A stretch of DNA of 41,698 bases, taken from contig CALJDG010000105.1 of assembly GCA_938023865.1 (NCBI GenBank), positions 1 to 41,698 on the forward strand, read 5' to 3'. Positions within the stretch are counted from its first letter, which is position 1. Each line of letters begins with the position of its first letter. Under the pieces are notes generated by a model, which made no database searches, was not told the origin of the DNA, and worked only from the letters and a program-made list of their open reading frames with translations. The stretch comes from an uncultured archaeon. Its GTDB lineage: Archaea; Thermoproteota; Bathyarchaeia; Bathyarchaeales; Bathycorpusculaceae. The position numbers and the translations under genes were made by a program. This document shows positions 33,122 to 41,281 of this stretch, piece after piece.

Positions 33122-33700
33122 TCACAGCTTAGAAACAAACTTGTTCCCCTTAATGTAAAACCTTAATTCTTGTGGGAGGTCCCTTTTCACACCTATTCTG
33201 TGAGAAGCACAGATTTCAAATTCTTCGACTACAGATTCTAGAATTGCTATTTCGTTTTCAGCCTTTGTAGCATCTAAACCGTTCTGCTTTTTCGTTATGT
33301 TTAACGCCTCTGTAAGTCTTCCAGGGCCGCTTGTTAACGCGTAAATGTCTTTTATTCCCCTATTTTTCTTCATAACTTCTATTCCTTGGAGAGGTTCCAT
33401 AGCCCTTATTAAGACGGCGCCAACACCAGCTTTCGGATGGGCCACAATGTTCAGGAGCCAGTTTCCATGAACCATGTAGATGAAAGTTTTTCCAACATCC
33501 AAAAACATAAGTTCATTAAAGGCTTTTCTGCCTTCATAGGCTTTTGACGCTGGATCATTCTCGCCATAATAGGCCTCTGTTTCAACAATTTTCCCGCATA
33601 ACGTTTGATTGTTAAGCCTTCTGACAAGTGTTTTTCCAAGCAGTTCTCTTGCCACGATGGCTGGATTTCTCTCGTAAAAGCTTTTGGGGAGAGTTTTCAT
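33122..33700 (-). CDS. 3-methyladenine DNA glycosylase (MPG/AAG type)
   Basis: This 192-residue base-excision enzyme removes alkylated purines from DNA. The family signatures are ARELLGKTLVR, the catalytic glutamate in VETEAYYGENDPAS, and the substrate-pocket region MVHGNWLLNIVAHPKAGVGA followed by VLIRAMEPLQG. TSGPGRLTEALNI is the conserved helix near the C-terminus. It lies upstream of the phosphodiesterase gene on the same strand and faces the Mth938-like gene across 61 nt. Confidence 0.93.
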   Translation of the reverse strand: MKTLPKSFYERNPAIVARELLGKTLVRRLNNQTLCGKIVETEAYYGENDPASKAYEGRKAFNELMFLDVGKTFIYMVHGNWLLNIVAHPKAGVGAVLIRAMEPLQGIEVMKKNRGIKDIYALTSGPGRLTEALNITKKQNGLDATKAENEIAILESVVEEFEICASHRIGVKRDLPQELRFYIKGNKFVSKL

Positions 33701-33761
33701 GGTTAAAGAGATTTCGGCGTTAGGCTTTAAATCCTTTAAACCTTTACTACATTATTGGTGA

Positions 33762-34115
33762 ATGCGGATAATAAAATCCTGTGATTTCGGCGTCATGATT
33801 ATAGATAGTAAGCGCTACACAAGCGACGTTATAGTTTTTCCAGAAAAAGTCATGAATGGATGGTGGAGAAAGGAAGGCCACAGAATATACATCGAAGATT
33901 TAGGAGAAGTTCTTAACCATAAACCGCTTCCAGAAGTGCTTGTGGTTGGCACGGGATATTCGGGCTTGGTTAAAGTTATGCCAGAGGTCGATGATGCCCT
34001 AAAAGAGCGAGGAATAAAGCTTATCGTTCAGCCGACTGGCGAGGCCTACAAGACTTTTAACGAGCTTCTAAAGACCGGAAAAGTTGTTGCAGGTGCTTTC
34101 CACCTAACATGTTGA
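33762..34115 (+). CDS. Mth938-like domain protein
   Basis: This 117-residue protein matches the Mth938 fold, which is also found in NDUFAF3-type assembly factors. Typical segments are IDSKRYTSDVIVFPEKV, NGWWRKEGHRI and LVVGTGYSGLVKV, and the C-terminal GKVVAGAFHLTC ends the domain. No enzymatic function has been established for the archaeal members. An M20 peptidase gene begins 64 nt downstream on the same strand. Confidence 0.85.
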   Translation: MRIIKSCDFGVMIIDSKRYTSDVIVFPEKVMNGWWRKEGHRIYIEDLGEVLNHKPLPEVLVVGTGYSGLVKVMPEVDDALKERGIKLIVQPTGEAYKTFNELLKTGKVVAGAFHLTC

Positions 34116-34179
34116 CAAAAGTTTTCCACAAAATCTTAAATGTTCTCTGCCTGTTATCTTCAGCTGAAACGGTGAGCAT

Positions 34180-35538
34180 ATGAAGGCGGAACTTTTAACC
34201 GAAATTGAGGATGAAATCACAGCTCTTCTAAGCGATTTAATTCGTATAAACACGACAAATCCGCCTGGAAACGAGACTCAAGCCGCAAAATACTTGGCGG
34301 AGACGTTGGAAAAGGAAGGTTTCAAATGCGAAGTTTTGGAGTCTGCCCCCGGAAGGGGAAGCGTTATAACCCGCCTTAAAGGAACAGGCGAGAAGCCAAG
34401 CCTTCTACTGCTTTCCCATTTGGACGTGGTGGCTGCAAACCCGAAAGAGTGGAGTGTAGACCCCTTTTCAGGCTTGGTTAAGGATGGCTTTGTCTGGGGT
34501 AGGGGCGCCATGGACATGAAATCCATGACAGCCATGGAAGTCATGGTAATGAAGCTTCTAAAACGTAACAACGTCGAACTTAAAGGCGACATCATACTGG
34601 CGGCGACAGCCGACGAGGAGAAAGGCGGAGAACGCGGCGCCGGATGGCTTGTCCGCAACCTCCCGGAAAAAGTTAGAGCCAACTATGTCATAAACGAGGG
34701 CGGCGGATACGCAATTCCAATGGACGGCAAAAACGTTTTCACCATTCAAACAGCTGAAAAGGGCATTTTATGGTTTAAGGTTAAGGCTAAGGGAAGACCT
34801 GGACATGGCTCGGTGCCTGGCGCCGCTGACAACGCCATTCTCCGTATGAACCGTGTTGTGGAAAGATTGGGTAATTATCGTGCGCCGATGATTTTGACAC
34901 CAACTGTTAAACAGTTTTTAGCTGTGATAGCTGAAGAGAACGCCGAGGTTAGGCAAGCGCTAAACTTTTTACTTCAGAACCCAGACAGGGGCGACGAGAT
35001 TTTAGACATGTTTGCCCAGAAGGATAAAGCAATGGCTGAAGAGTTCCGCGCAATGTTGAGGATGACTATTGCGCCAACAATCATTCATGGTGGCGTCAAA
35101 GAAAACATAATCCCATCAGAATGCGAAGCCGTTTTCGACTGCAGAATCCTTCCAGGGCAGAGAACAGCTGAAGCCCTAAGCTGCATAAAGGAGATTTTAA
35201 GGGATGTTGAATTGGAAAAGCTTGAATTCAAAATTATCCAAGCTAACGAGCCCTCAGAATCCCCTCTAGACACACCTCTCTATGGGATTATGGTGAAAAC
35301 CCTAAAAGAGTTTGAGCCCAACTGCACAGTAGCCCCAATACTGCTAACTGGCGGAACAGACTCCCGCTTTTTCAGAAGCCTAGGAGCAGCATGTTACGGC
35401 TTCCAACCCGCGCTTTCAGACCTGCCATACAGCGAGATTCTTAAAATGGTTCACGGCGTAGACGAGCGCATATCAGTAAAGAACTTGGTTTTTGGAGCCA
35501 GCGTCCTATACAACGTCATTAAGCGTTTCCTAACATAA
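34180..35538 (+). CDS. M20 family metallopeptidase (ArgE/DapE-like)
   Basis: This 452-residue cytoplasmic hydrolase has the two-zinc site of family M20: SHLDVVAANP, GAMDMKSM (bridging Asp), ADEEKGGERG (catalytic and ligand Glu) and the late His in THGG-type segments such as IIHGGVKENIIPSE. The dimerisation domain follows residue 200 (GRPGHGSVPGAADNAI). Relatives include acetylornithine deacetylase, succinyl-diaminopimelate desuccinylase and carboxypeptidases. Sequence alone does not choose between them, and no biosynthetic neighbours are nearby to guide. Confidence 0.87.
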   Translation: MKAELLTEIEDEITALLSDLIRINTTNPPGNETQAAKYLAETLEKEGFKCEVLESAPGRGSVITRLKGTGEKPSLLLLSHLDVVAANPKEWSVDPFSGLVKDGFVWGRGAMDMKSMTAMEVMVMKLLKRNNVELKGDIILAATADEEKGGERGAGWLVRNLPEKVRANYVINEGGGYAIPMDGKNVFTIQTAEKGILWFKVKAKGRPGHGSVPGAADNAILRMNRVVERLGNYRAPMILTPTVKQFLAVIAEENAEVRQALNFLLQNPDRGDEILDMFAQKDKAMAEEFRAMLRMTIAPTIIHGGVKENIIPSECEAVFDCRILPGQRTAEALSCIKEILRDVELEKLEFKIIQANEPSESPLDTPLYGIMVKTLKEFEPNCTVAPILLTGGTDSRFFRSLGAACYGFQPALSDLPYSEILKMVHGVDERISVKNLVFGASVLYNVIKRFLT

Positions 35539-35629
35539 AAGTTCAAGCACAGCGCCAAGCTGAAGCTATAAATATGAGGGCCGCATGTTAATGCTAATGC
35601 TTCCAATAGGCTTGGAGGGTTCGTAATTA

Positions 35630-35920
35630 ATGCCTGCAATAGAGGTTGGCAGAATATGCGTTAAGATCTGCGGAAGAGAGGCGGGCAAAAAATGCGTTAT
35701 AGTTGATGTTATTGATAAAAGTTTCGTGCTAGTAACTGGGCCGAAAAGCGTCACGGGTGTTAAGAGAAGAAGGGCAAACATTAACCACTTAGAACCATTA
35801 GCCGAAAAAATTGACATAAAAAAGGGCGCCTCAGACGAGGAAGTCCTTAAAGCCTTAAAAGAGAAGGGACTTTTGGAGGCTATGGCTACGCCTGTCAAGC
35901 CAGCACTAGCTCATGCCTAG
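35630..35920 (+). CDS. rpl14e: ribosomal protein L14e
   Basis: This 96-residue protein is the archaeal/eukaryotic ribosomal protein eL14. It opens with the KOW/SH3-type [20 protein letters not shown] and ends with an alanine-rich tail. [12 protein letters not shown] is typical of the family. The start has a GGAGGGT ribosome site a few nucleotides upstream and a TATA-like TATAAATAT near 35568. Cbf5 follows 56 nt downstream; the two genes are often neighbours in archaea. Confidence 0.96.
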   Translation: MPAIEVGRICVKICGREAGKKCVIVDVIDKSFVLVTGPKSVTGVKRRRANINHLEPLAEKIDIKKGASDEEVLKALKEKGLLEAMATPVKPALAHA

Positions 35921-35976
35921 CAAACTATTATTTAACCCCCTTTCACATTTCCTAACATAGAGGTGTTCTGTCCAAA

Positions 35977-37001
35977 ATGCCTAAAAGCATCCCCCCATGG
36001 GAGGTTAAACGTGAACGGGTCGTTAAGGCTGAGGATGAAACAGATCCAAAATATGGCTGCAAACCTGAAGATCGTCCAGCAAAAGAATACATAAGATTCG
36101 GCGTTATTAACCTTGACAAGCCAGCTGGACCTACAAGCCACGAAGTAGCCGCATGGGTTAAACGCATATTAGGCATTCAGAATGTCGGTCATGGCGGGAC
36201 TCTAGAAGCCTAAAAGGCTGGGGAAACCCCAACGTGACTGGCGTTCTGCCAGTAACTCTAGAGGAGTCTAGGAAGATTGTTCAGGCACTGCTTTTAAGCG
36301 GTAAAGAATACGTATGCCTAATGAGGCTCCATGGAGATGTGGACGAAGCAGGCGTGAAGGATGTTTTAAGAGAATTTGAGAACACAATTTACCAGAGACC
36401 GCCATTAAGGGCTTCTGTTAAACGTCAACTTCGGACAAGGAGAATATATTATATCGATTTTCTTGAAATGGATGGGCGGAACGTGCTTTTCAAGGTTGGC
36501 TGTGAGGGCGGCACGTATATTCGCAAGCTCTGCTTTGATATTGGCGAGGTTCTGGGCTGTGGGGCTCACATGCAAGAACTCCGCAGAATAAGGGCTGGGC
36601 CCTTTGTTGAAGACGACGGTATGGTGACGCTGCATGATGTGGCTTACTGGTTCATGGAATGGCAAAAAAGCGGAGATGCCGCAATCTTAAAAAAGATTAT
36701 TCAGCCCATGGAGAAAGCCCTAGCGCTTGTGCCAAAAATTTACATTAGAGATTCAGCTGTTGACGCCGTCTGCCACGGAGCAAACCTAACAGCTCCAGGA
36801 GTTTTATCCCTCGAAACAGGAATAAGCGATGGATCGGTGGTGGCAATCTTCACCCTAAAAGGTGAGGCAGTAGCCCTAGCAGTGGCTGAAGCAACCACAG
36901 AGGAAATCTTAAACATGGAGCACGGCGTAGTCGCTAAAGTAAAAAGGGTTCTAATGCCCCGGGGCACTTATCCAAAGTGTTGGAAAAGTGGCGAAATATA
37001 A
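35977..37001 (+). CDS. cbf5: Cbf5/TruB-family tRNA/rRNA pseudouridine synthase, interrupted by a 20-nt insertion
   Basis: Cbf5 is the catalytic subunit of the H/ACA guide-RNP and makes pseudouridine in rRNA and tRNA. The first exon, from ATG 35977, gives INLDKPAGPTSHEVAAWVKR and GHGGTL, then reads GAA GCC TAA and stops at 36211-36213. The second piece, in another frame, continues directly with PNVTGVLPVTLEESRK, then KEYVCLMRLHGD, GTYIRKLCFDIG and a C-terminal PUA domain, to TAA 37001. If 36206-36225 is removed, the mRNA encodes a 334-residue protein with an intact GTLDPNVTGVLP, in which the Asp is the catalytic residue. The gene follows rpl14e by 56 nt, and its stop overlaps the methyltransferase start by 1 nt. 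See the intron entry. Confidence 0.9.
36206..36225 (+). other. candidate pre-mRNA intron of cbf5 with bulge-helix-bulge motif
   Basis: The 20-nt insert lies within the catalytic Asp codon. The flanks fold as a bulge-helix-bulge: outer helix 36196-36198 GGG with 36228-36230 CCC (A36199-C36227 mismatched); central 4-bp helix 36200-36203 CUCU with 36220-36223 GGGG; 3-nt bulge 36204-36206 AGA on one strand and 36224-36226 AAA on the other; inner hairpin 36207-36211 AGCCU with 36215-36219 AGGCU around an AAA loop. The archaeal splicing endonuclease cuts after the second nucleotide of each bulge, here after 36205 and 36225. That joins CTAG to ACCCC and gives Leu-Asp-Pro in frame. Introns in cbf5 are known from Crenarchaeota. 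The fold was drawn by hand. Confidence 0.78.
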
Positions 37002-37621
37002 TGCTCAATAGCAAAGACAGCCAAACAAATCATTATTTTGCACCCAAGCCAAAATCGAAACCGAAATTTGGATTAATCCAAACCATGTTAAGGGGCATGC
37101 CCTTTAAATTTCTAACAGCCTCCGGAGTCTTCTCAAAAAAGCATGTGGACTTGGGCACAAGGTTATTGATAGAGGCTATGGTTCTCCCAGAAACAGGCTA
37201 CGTTTTAGACATGGGATGTGGTTATGGAGCTGTTGGAATAGCCGCCGCAAAACTAAACCCAAAAATTCATGTGATCATGGTGGACGTAAATGAAAGAGCC
37301 GTGAGACTTGCAAGACAAAACATTAGGCTGAATAACGTTTACAATGCTGAAATTAGAAAGGGAAATCTGTACCAACCAGTAGAAGACGAACGCTTTAACT
37401 GCATACTATCAAACCCGCCTGTAAGCGCCGGACTAGCCACAGTAAAAGCCATAATAACAGACGCCCCAAAACACATGACTGAAAAAGCCACTCTACAAAT
37501 GGTTATGAAATCAAAAATCGGCGGGAAAAGACTCCAGCAAATCTTTGAAAAAGCCTTTGGCAACTGCACAATTCTAGCAAGGGAAAGCGGCTACCGAGTG
37601 CTAATGGCAGAGAAAAAATGA
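37001..37621 (+). CDS. class I SAM methyltransferase (RsmC/small-domain type)
   Basis: This 206-residue enzyme has the SAM-binding motif LDMGCGYGAVGIAAAK and the acidic loop HVIMVDVNE, and motif IV is NPPVSAG. NPP in this position is typical of methyltransferases acting on amino groups of nucleic-acid bases, such as RsmC-like 16S rRNA guanine-N2 enzymes. The N-terminus (HYFAPKPKSKPKFG) is basic and suits RNA binding. ATG 37001 overlaps the cbf5 stop by 1 nt, so the two are translated together, in keeping with an RNA-modification operon. A longer start at 36977 is possible but would overlap cbf5. Confidence 0.85.
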   Translation: MLNSKDSQTNHYFAPKPKSKPKFGLIQTMLRGMPFKFLTASGVFSKKHVDLGTRLLIEAMVLPETGYVLDMGCGYGAVGIAAAKLNPKIHVIMVDVNERAVRLARQNIRLNNVYNAEIRKGNLYQPVEDERFNCILSNPPVSAGLATVKAIITDAPKHMTEKATLQMVMKSKIGGKRLQQIFEKAFGNCTILARESGYRVLMAEKK

Positions 37622-37703
37622 CACCTTTCGACCACCAGCCTATCCACAATTCGCCTCACAAGCGGAATTATCCCAACTCTCAAAGAGAACACTAAAAAGG
37701 GAT

Positions 37704-37712
37704 AATTATAAG
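37704..37712 (+). promoter_or_regulatory. TATA-like box of the tRNA-Ser gene (candidate)
   Basis: AATTATAAG lies about 33 nt before the first base of the tRNA, in AT-rich sequence. This is a plausible distance for a start a few bases upstream of the mature 5' end. Confidence 0.4.
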
Positions 37713-37740
37713 ACAGAATAAACTAAGCATATTGAGCAAT

Positions 37741-37851
37741 GCCGGGGTCTCCTAGTCAGGTAGGGAGCAGGCCTGGAGACAAAAGCCCCATTAAACGCCA
37801 TTCAGCCTGTGGCCCGTTTGGGCCGCGTGGGTTCAAATCCCACCCCCGGCG
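37741..37851 (+). tRNA. tRNA-Ser(GGA), with intron
   Basis: The acceptor stem GCCGGGG pairs with CCCCGGC, with discriminator G73 (37851). U8, A14, G18G19 and A21 are in place. The anticodon stem is CAGGC with GCCTG, and the anticodon GGA (37775-37777) reads UCC/UCU serine codons. The variable arm GGCCC-GTTT-GGGCC is long, which is the serine/leucine class, and the T arm is GTGGG-TTCAAAT-CCCAC. A 25-nt intron interrupts the anticodon loop after position 37. The mature tRNA has 86 nt. CCA is not encoded. Confidence 0.95.
37779..37803 (+). other. tRNA-Ser intron at the canonical 37/38 site
   Basis: 25 nt lie between positions 37 and 38 of the tRNA. The central helix UGG (37774-37776) with CCA (37798-37800) and the bulges AG^A and UC^A fit the tRNA splicing endonuclease rule. 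The inner helix is weak, with one clear pair (C37780-G37797). Confidence 0.85.
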
Positions 37852-37936
37852 CTTATGACAAACCATTAATGTATTTTAACAGAAGGTTTTTGGAAAGGAT
37901 GTTGTTGATATTTTGAAAGAGATGAAGTGAAGGAAC

Positions 37937-38053
37937 ATGAGCAGAGAACAGGATTCCAGGAGAAGAGCCAAAATGAGCGCTCGCCGTAAGAAAGCAGGGG
38001 GCATCAAACTAGAAGAGCTCGTGGTGGAAAGAAACAGAAGAGAAGGTGAATAA
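37937..38053 (+). CDS. small basic protein, 38 aa (hypothetical)
   Basis: From ATG 37937 the frame gives MSREQDSRRRAKMSARRKKA then a glycine pair and an acidic-basic helix, ending in RREGE. A GAAGGA ribosome site lies 4 nt upstream. The high Arg/Lys content suggests nucleic-acid binding. It lies 85 nt after the tRNA gene. No family was recognised and the chance of a false frame is real. Confidence 0.4.
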   Translation: MSREQDSRRRAKMSARRKKAGGIKLEELVVERNRREGE

Positions 38054-38077
38054 TTAATCCTGCGCGGGTCTTCTAAT

Positions 38078-38913
38078 TTGAAAAAGCTAGTTGGCGTTAC
38101 AAAAGTTGCTTATAAAATAATTCAAATAAAATTAAAGAAAAAATTGCCCATACTTGGTTCTGCTGATATTACAAATTCTTGCAATCTAAAATGTAAACAT
38201 TGTTACTAGTGGCTGAACAGAACGCCATGTAAAGAATTAAGTGCTGATGAATGGAGAAATGTCGTAAAGGAAAAATTCGTAAAAAACGATGTAATGTCCA
38301 TTAGTCTAACAGGCGGCGAACCACTTCTTAGACCAGACGTTATTGAGGCTATTCTAAGCGAGATGAAATGGCGCTATGTCACCATAGTGACAAATGGGAC
38401 GTTGCCATTGGTCGATTTTGGTGCAGGATATTTCATTTCAATAGATGGAACAGAAAGTATTCACGATGCAATTAGAGACGAGAAAACATATAGGAAAGTG
38501 AAACAAAACGTTCTTGACCATCCGGAAGTTAACGTTGTCATTAACATGACTATAAACAGTTTAAACTATGGATGCGTCGAGGATGTTGCTGATGAATGGT
38601 ACATTTTAGCCAGAGCCTTCACATTTCAATTGCTAACACATGGAAACAACTAAACCTATTTAGAGATGGAAAATGGACTGCAAATTGTCCAACTTGGTTT
38701 TTTGTAAATTTTGGATAGCAGCGGCAAAGTAAAACAATCATGTGTTATATCTAACACGGATGAGAACGGAATCAAACCAATATCTGAAAGATGCGGAATA
38801 GCCTGTTATGCTGGAGCATACTCCGGATTTTTTTATCTGATACCGAATGGTTTAGAATGTTTAAATTAGCAAAAAGAGTCGCACCTTTTAAGAATAAAAT
38901 TGAAGCTTTTTAG
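38078..38913 (+). pseudogene. radical SAM/SPASM protein, broken by a nonsense codon and frameshifts
   Basis: TTG 38078 opens a frame with DITNSCNLKCKHCY, the radical SAM CxxxCxxC motif, then TAG 38207-38209 where the family has Trp. The same frame resumes with WLNRTPCKELSADEW, SLTGGEPLLRPDVIE and VTIVTNGTLPL, and stops again at 38651. From there the coding potential hops between frames: LFRDGKWTANCPTWFFVNF, LDSSGKVKQSCVISNTDENG, then CGIACYAGAYSGFF, and at the end EWFRMFKLAKRVAPFKNKIE to TAG 38911. At least three shifts plus the nonsense codon mark the gene as dead. The intact protein would have had about 275 residues, with a C-terminal Cys cluster of SPASM type, and probably acted on a peptide or protein. 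Confidence 0.85.
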
Positions 38914-39024
38914 CCGCCTGTCTAAAATTATTTTGAGGTTTTATAAGATATCTTTGCATAATTTTAAAATTTGCCGATAAATTTAAACCGAGATGTAAAC
39001 TATTCCCCGGCGCCTTCAACATTG

Positions 39025-40986
39025 TTATGAAGGCATGAGTATCAGCAGGATTCTGTAGGCTATTCCTCCAAGAAGCAGAGCTAGGGTAATGTCTGTGATG
39101 GTTATTGCTGTGGCTTTTTTCCATCCGAATTCTCTTATTAGTGCGGCGATTGTGGCTATGCATGGAATATAAACCATTATGACTAGGGCGAATACAATCA
39201 TCTGTAAGGCTGAAAGCGACTCAAGGGGAATTAATTGCGAAAGAAGAATTAAGGCTAGCTCTTTGCGTAGAACACCGAAAATTAGCGGAACTCCCGCCTC
39301 CACTGGGAGCCCAAGCCAGCCGCTTATTAGGGGCTTTGCCCCAGCGGTTATGTAGTTTATGAAGCCTGTAATGTTTAGGGCTGTTATTGCTAGGCTTCCA
39401 GCCACGATTATTGGGAAGGCTACGTAGACGAAGTCTTTTGTTCTGCTCCATGTTTTGGTTAAGACACCCTTGAATGAAGGTTTTTTGTATGGGGGCATTT
39501 CCATTATTAAGCCGACTGGTTCGCCTGGCAAGACTTTGAAGACTATTCTGCCTAGGATGAATATGAGGATTAAGTCAAAAATGTAGATGGCTAGTGCCGC
39601 GTGTAACCCAACAAACCTTCCCACAAGCCCCAAAATGACGACGGTTCTCGCGGCACACGGAATAAGCGTCACTACAAAGGCTGCTAGGAGGCGTTCCCGC
39701 TGGGTTTCCATTATCCTGCAACTTAAGCATGCTGGGACACTGCAGCCGTAACCCAAAATTAGGGGTATGAAGGCTTTTCCGTGCAAGCCTATTTTGTGCA
39801 TTAAATTGTCCATTAGGAAGGCAGCCCGCGGCAGATAGCCGCTGTCCTCGAGGAGGGCGAGGATTATATAGAAGGGAACAATGTATGGCAAGGCTATGGT
39901 TATTCCAGCCACTATTCCACCTAAAACCCCTTCGGTGATGAGGCTTTGGGCGGTGGATGGCAAAAAAGCCAAAGCATTCCCGATATGTAAAATAATGTTT
40001 CCGAAAAAGGATTCTAAAAACCCGGAGAATATGCTTCCTCCTATAAAAATTAGCGAGAACATTGCCAAAATGGCGCCTATCAAAATAGGGTATCCGAGGA
40101 TCTTGTGTGTTGATATGGCGTCAAGTTTTTGTTCCAGGCTTATCCTTGGAGGTGCCTCAACAATGGTGACTTCTTTGGCTATTTTGCTTGCAATTGAATA
40201 CCTTTCAGAGGCTAATATGACTGGCGAGGGTTCACCGTGAAGCTTCTCTAGTTCCGCCGCCAACTTTCCAGCAAGCTGTAAAGCTTCTGTGCCGCCCTCA
40301 TAGTTTTTCAGTTTTCCAGCAACATCGCTGTCTCTTTCCAGAAGTTTTGTGGCAACCCATCTTGCTGGGTAAACCTCGCAAAGCTGTGGAAGCCTGCGTT
40401 GCACAAGTTCTTGAAGTTTTTTAACCCGCTTTTCAACTTCAACTCCAAACTTAACCTTTAAGGGTTGAAGCTTTTTTTCGCCACTTGCCACCGCAATAAC
40501 CGTTGTGAGAAGCTCGTTTATTCCGCTTCCAGTGATTGCTACTGTTGGAACGACGGGCACGCCCAAAATCTCTGAAAGCTTCTCAGTGTTTATGCGTATA
40601 CCCTTTTTCGCTGCGTAGTCCACTTGGTTTAGCGCCATCACTATTGGAGCTTCAAGCTCCAAAAGCTGCAACGTAAAATAGAGGTTACGCTCTAGGGCCG
40701 AAGCGTCAACAACATTAACTATTATGTCTGGCTTTTCAACGGCAATATAGTCCCTTGAAACAATCTCTTCTATGGAGAAAGTTGAAAGCGAGTATATGCC
40801 CGGCAAGTCAATAATACGTATAGCGTAGCCTTTAAAGTGTAGAGTTCCCTCAGCACGCTCCACTGTTTTGCCTGGCCAGTTTCCCACAACCTGATTCAAG
40901 CCTGTAAGCTGGTTGAATATGACGCTTTTTCCGACGTTGGCGTTTCCTGCCAGCGCTACACGAAGTTGCTTAGTCATGAGGCTCAT
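39025..40986 (-). CDS. feoB: ferrous iron transporter FeoB
   Basis: This 653-residue protein combines an N-terminal G domain with a membrane channel for Fe(II). The G1 motif GNANVGKSVIFNQLTG is at residues 15-30, G3 DLPGIYSL is near residue 60 and G4 NQVD is near residue 121. About eight to ten membrane helices follow from residue 290, with the gate motif CSVPAC in the first Gate domain (GYGCSVPACLSC). The gene overlaps feoA by 17 nt and is the last gene of the dtxR-feoA-feoB cluster. Confidence 0.96.
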   Translation of the reverse strand: MSLMTKQLRVALAGNANVGKSVIFNQLTGLNQVVGNWPGKTVERAEGTLHFKGYAIRIIDLPGIYSLSTFSIEEIVSRDYIAVEKPDIIVNVVDASALERNLYFTLQLLELEAPIVMALNQVDYAAKKGIRINTEKLSEILGVPVVPTVAITGSGINELLTTVIAVASGEKKLQPLKVKFGVEVEKRVKKLQELVQRRLPQLCEVYPARWVATKLLERDSDVAGKLKNYEGGTEALQLAGKLAAELEKLHGEPSPVILASERYSIASKIAKEVTIVEAPPRISLEQKLDAISTHKILGYPILIGAILAMFSLIFIGGSIFSGFLESFFGNIILHIGNALAFLPSTAQSLITEGVLGGIVAGITIALPYIVPFYIILALLEDSGYLPRAAFLMDNLMHKIGLHGKAFIPLILGYGCSVPACLSCRIMETQRERLLAAFVVTLIPCAARTVVILGLVGRFVGLHAALAIYIFDLILIFILGRIVFKVLPGEPVGLIMEMPPYKKPSFKGVLTKTWSRTKDFVYVAFPIIVAGSLAITALNITGFINYITAGAKPLISGWLGLPVEAGVPLIFGVLRKELALILLSQLIPLESLSALQMIVFALVIMVYIPCIATIAALIREFGWKKATAITITDITLALLLGGIAYRILLILMPS

Positions 40987-41272
40987 CCTTAACTGGCTTA
41001 ACCAGCACCCTTGAAGCTACGCCTCGCCCAAGTGCTAGGGCTACACTCCTAACTTCAATTTCAACGGGTCCACCGAAGGAGCCTTTTCTCAAAAGTTTAA
41101 CCTCAACTCCGGGCGTTAGACCCATCTCTGCAAGCCTTCTAACGAGACCGAAGCCGCCTAAGGCTCTGATTATTATGCCTCTTTCGCCTTCAGCTAAGTC
41201 TGTTAAAGCGTATAATTCGCCCTCGTTTTTCGATTCGCCTCGTATTTTGGAGTTTCGCCTATTCCTAAACAT
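40970..41272 (-). CDS. feoA: FeoA-type iron transport accessory protein
   Basis: This 100-residue SH3-like protein helps FeoB. Its core EGERGIIIRALGGFGLVRRLAEMGLTPGVEVKLLRKG has the conserved LxEMGLxPG. An N-terminal tail of about 20 basic residues (MFRNRRNSKIRGESKN) precedes the domain. It is separated from the regulator gene by 9 nt and overlaps feoB by 17 nt, so the three form one operon. Confidence 0.93.
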   Translation of the reverse strand: MFRNRRNSKIRGESKNEGELYALTDLAEGERGIIIRALGGFGLVRRLAEMGLTPGVEVKLLRKGSFGGPVEIEVRSVALALGRGVASRVLVKPVKDEPHD

Positions 41273-41281
41273 TGCTTGTCT

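Noticed and set aside
36190-36240. Programmed frameshift or translational bypass in cbf5
   Set aside because: No slippery heptamer is present, and the insert with its bulge-helix-bulge gives an exact splice, which explains the data with an established mechanism.
38207-38209. In-frame TAG after CKHCY read as pyrrolysine
   Set aside because: The family has Trp here (TGG to TAG is one change), and the same gene has further frameshifts, so decay explains it better. No pyl genes are in the window.
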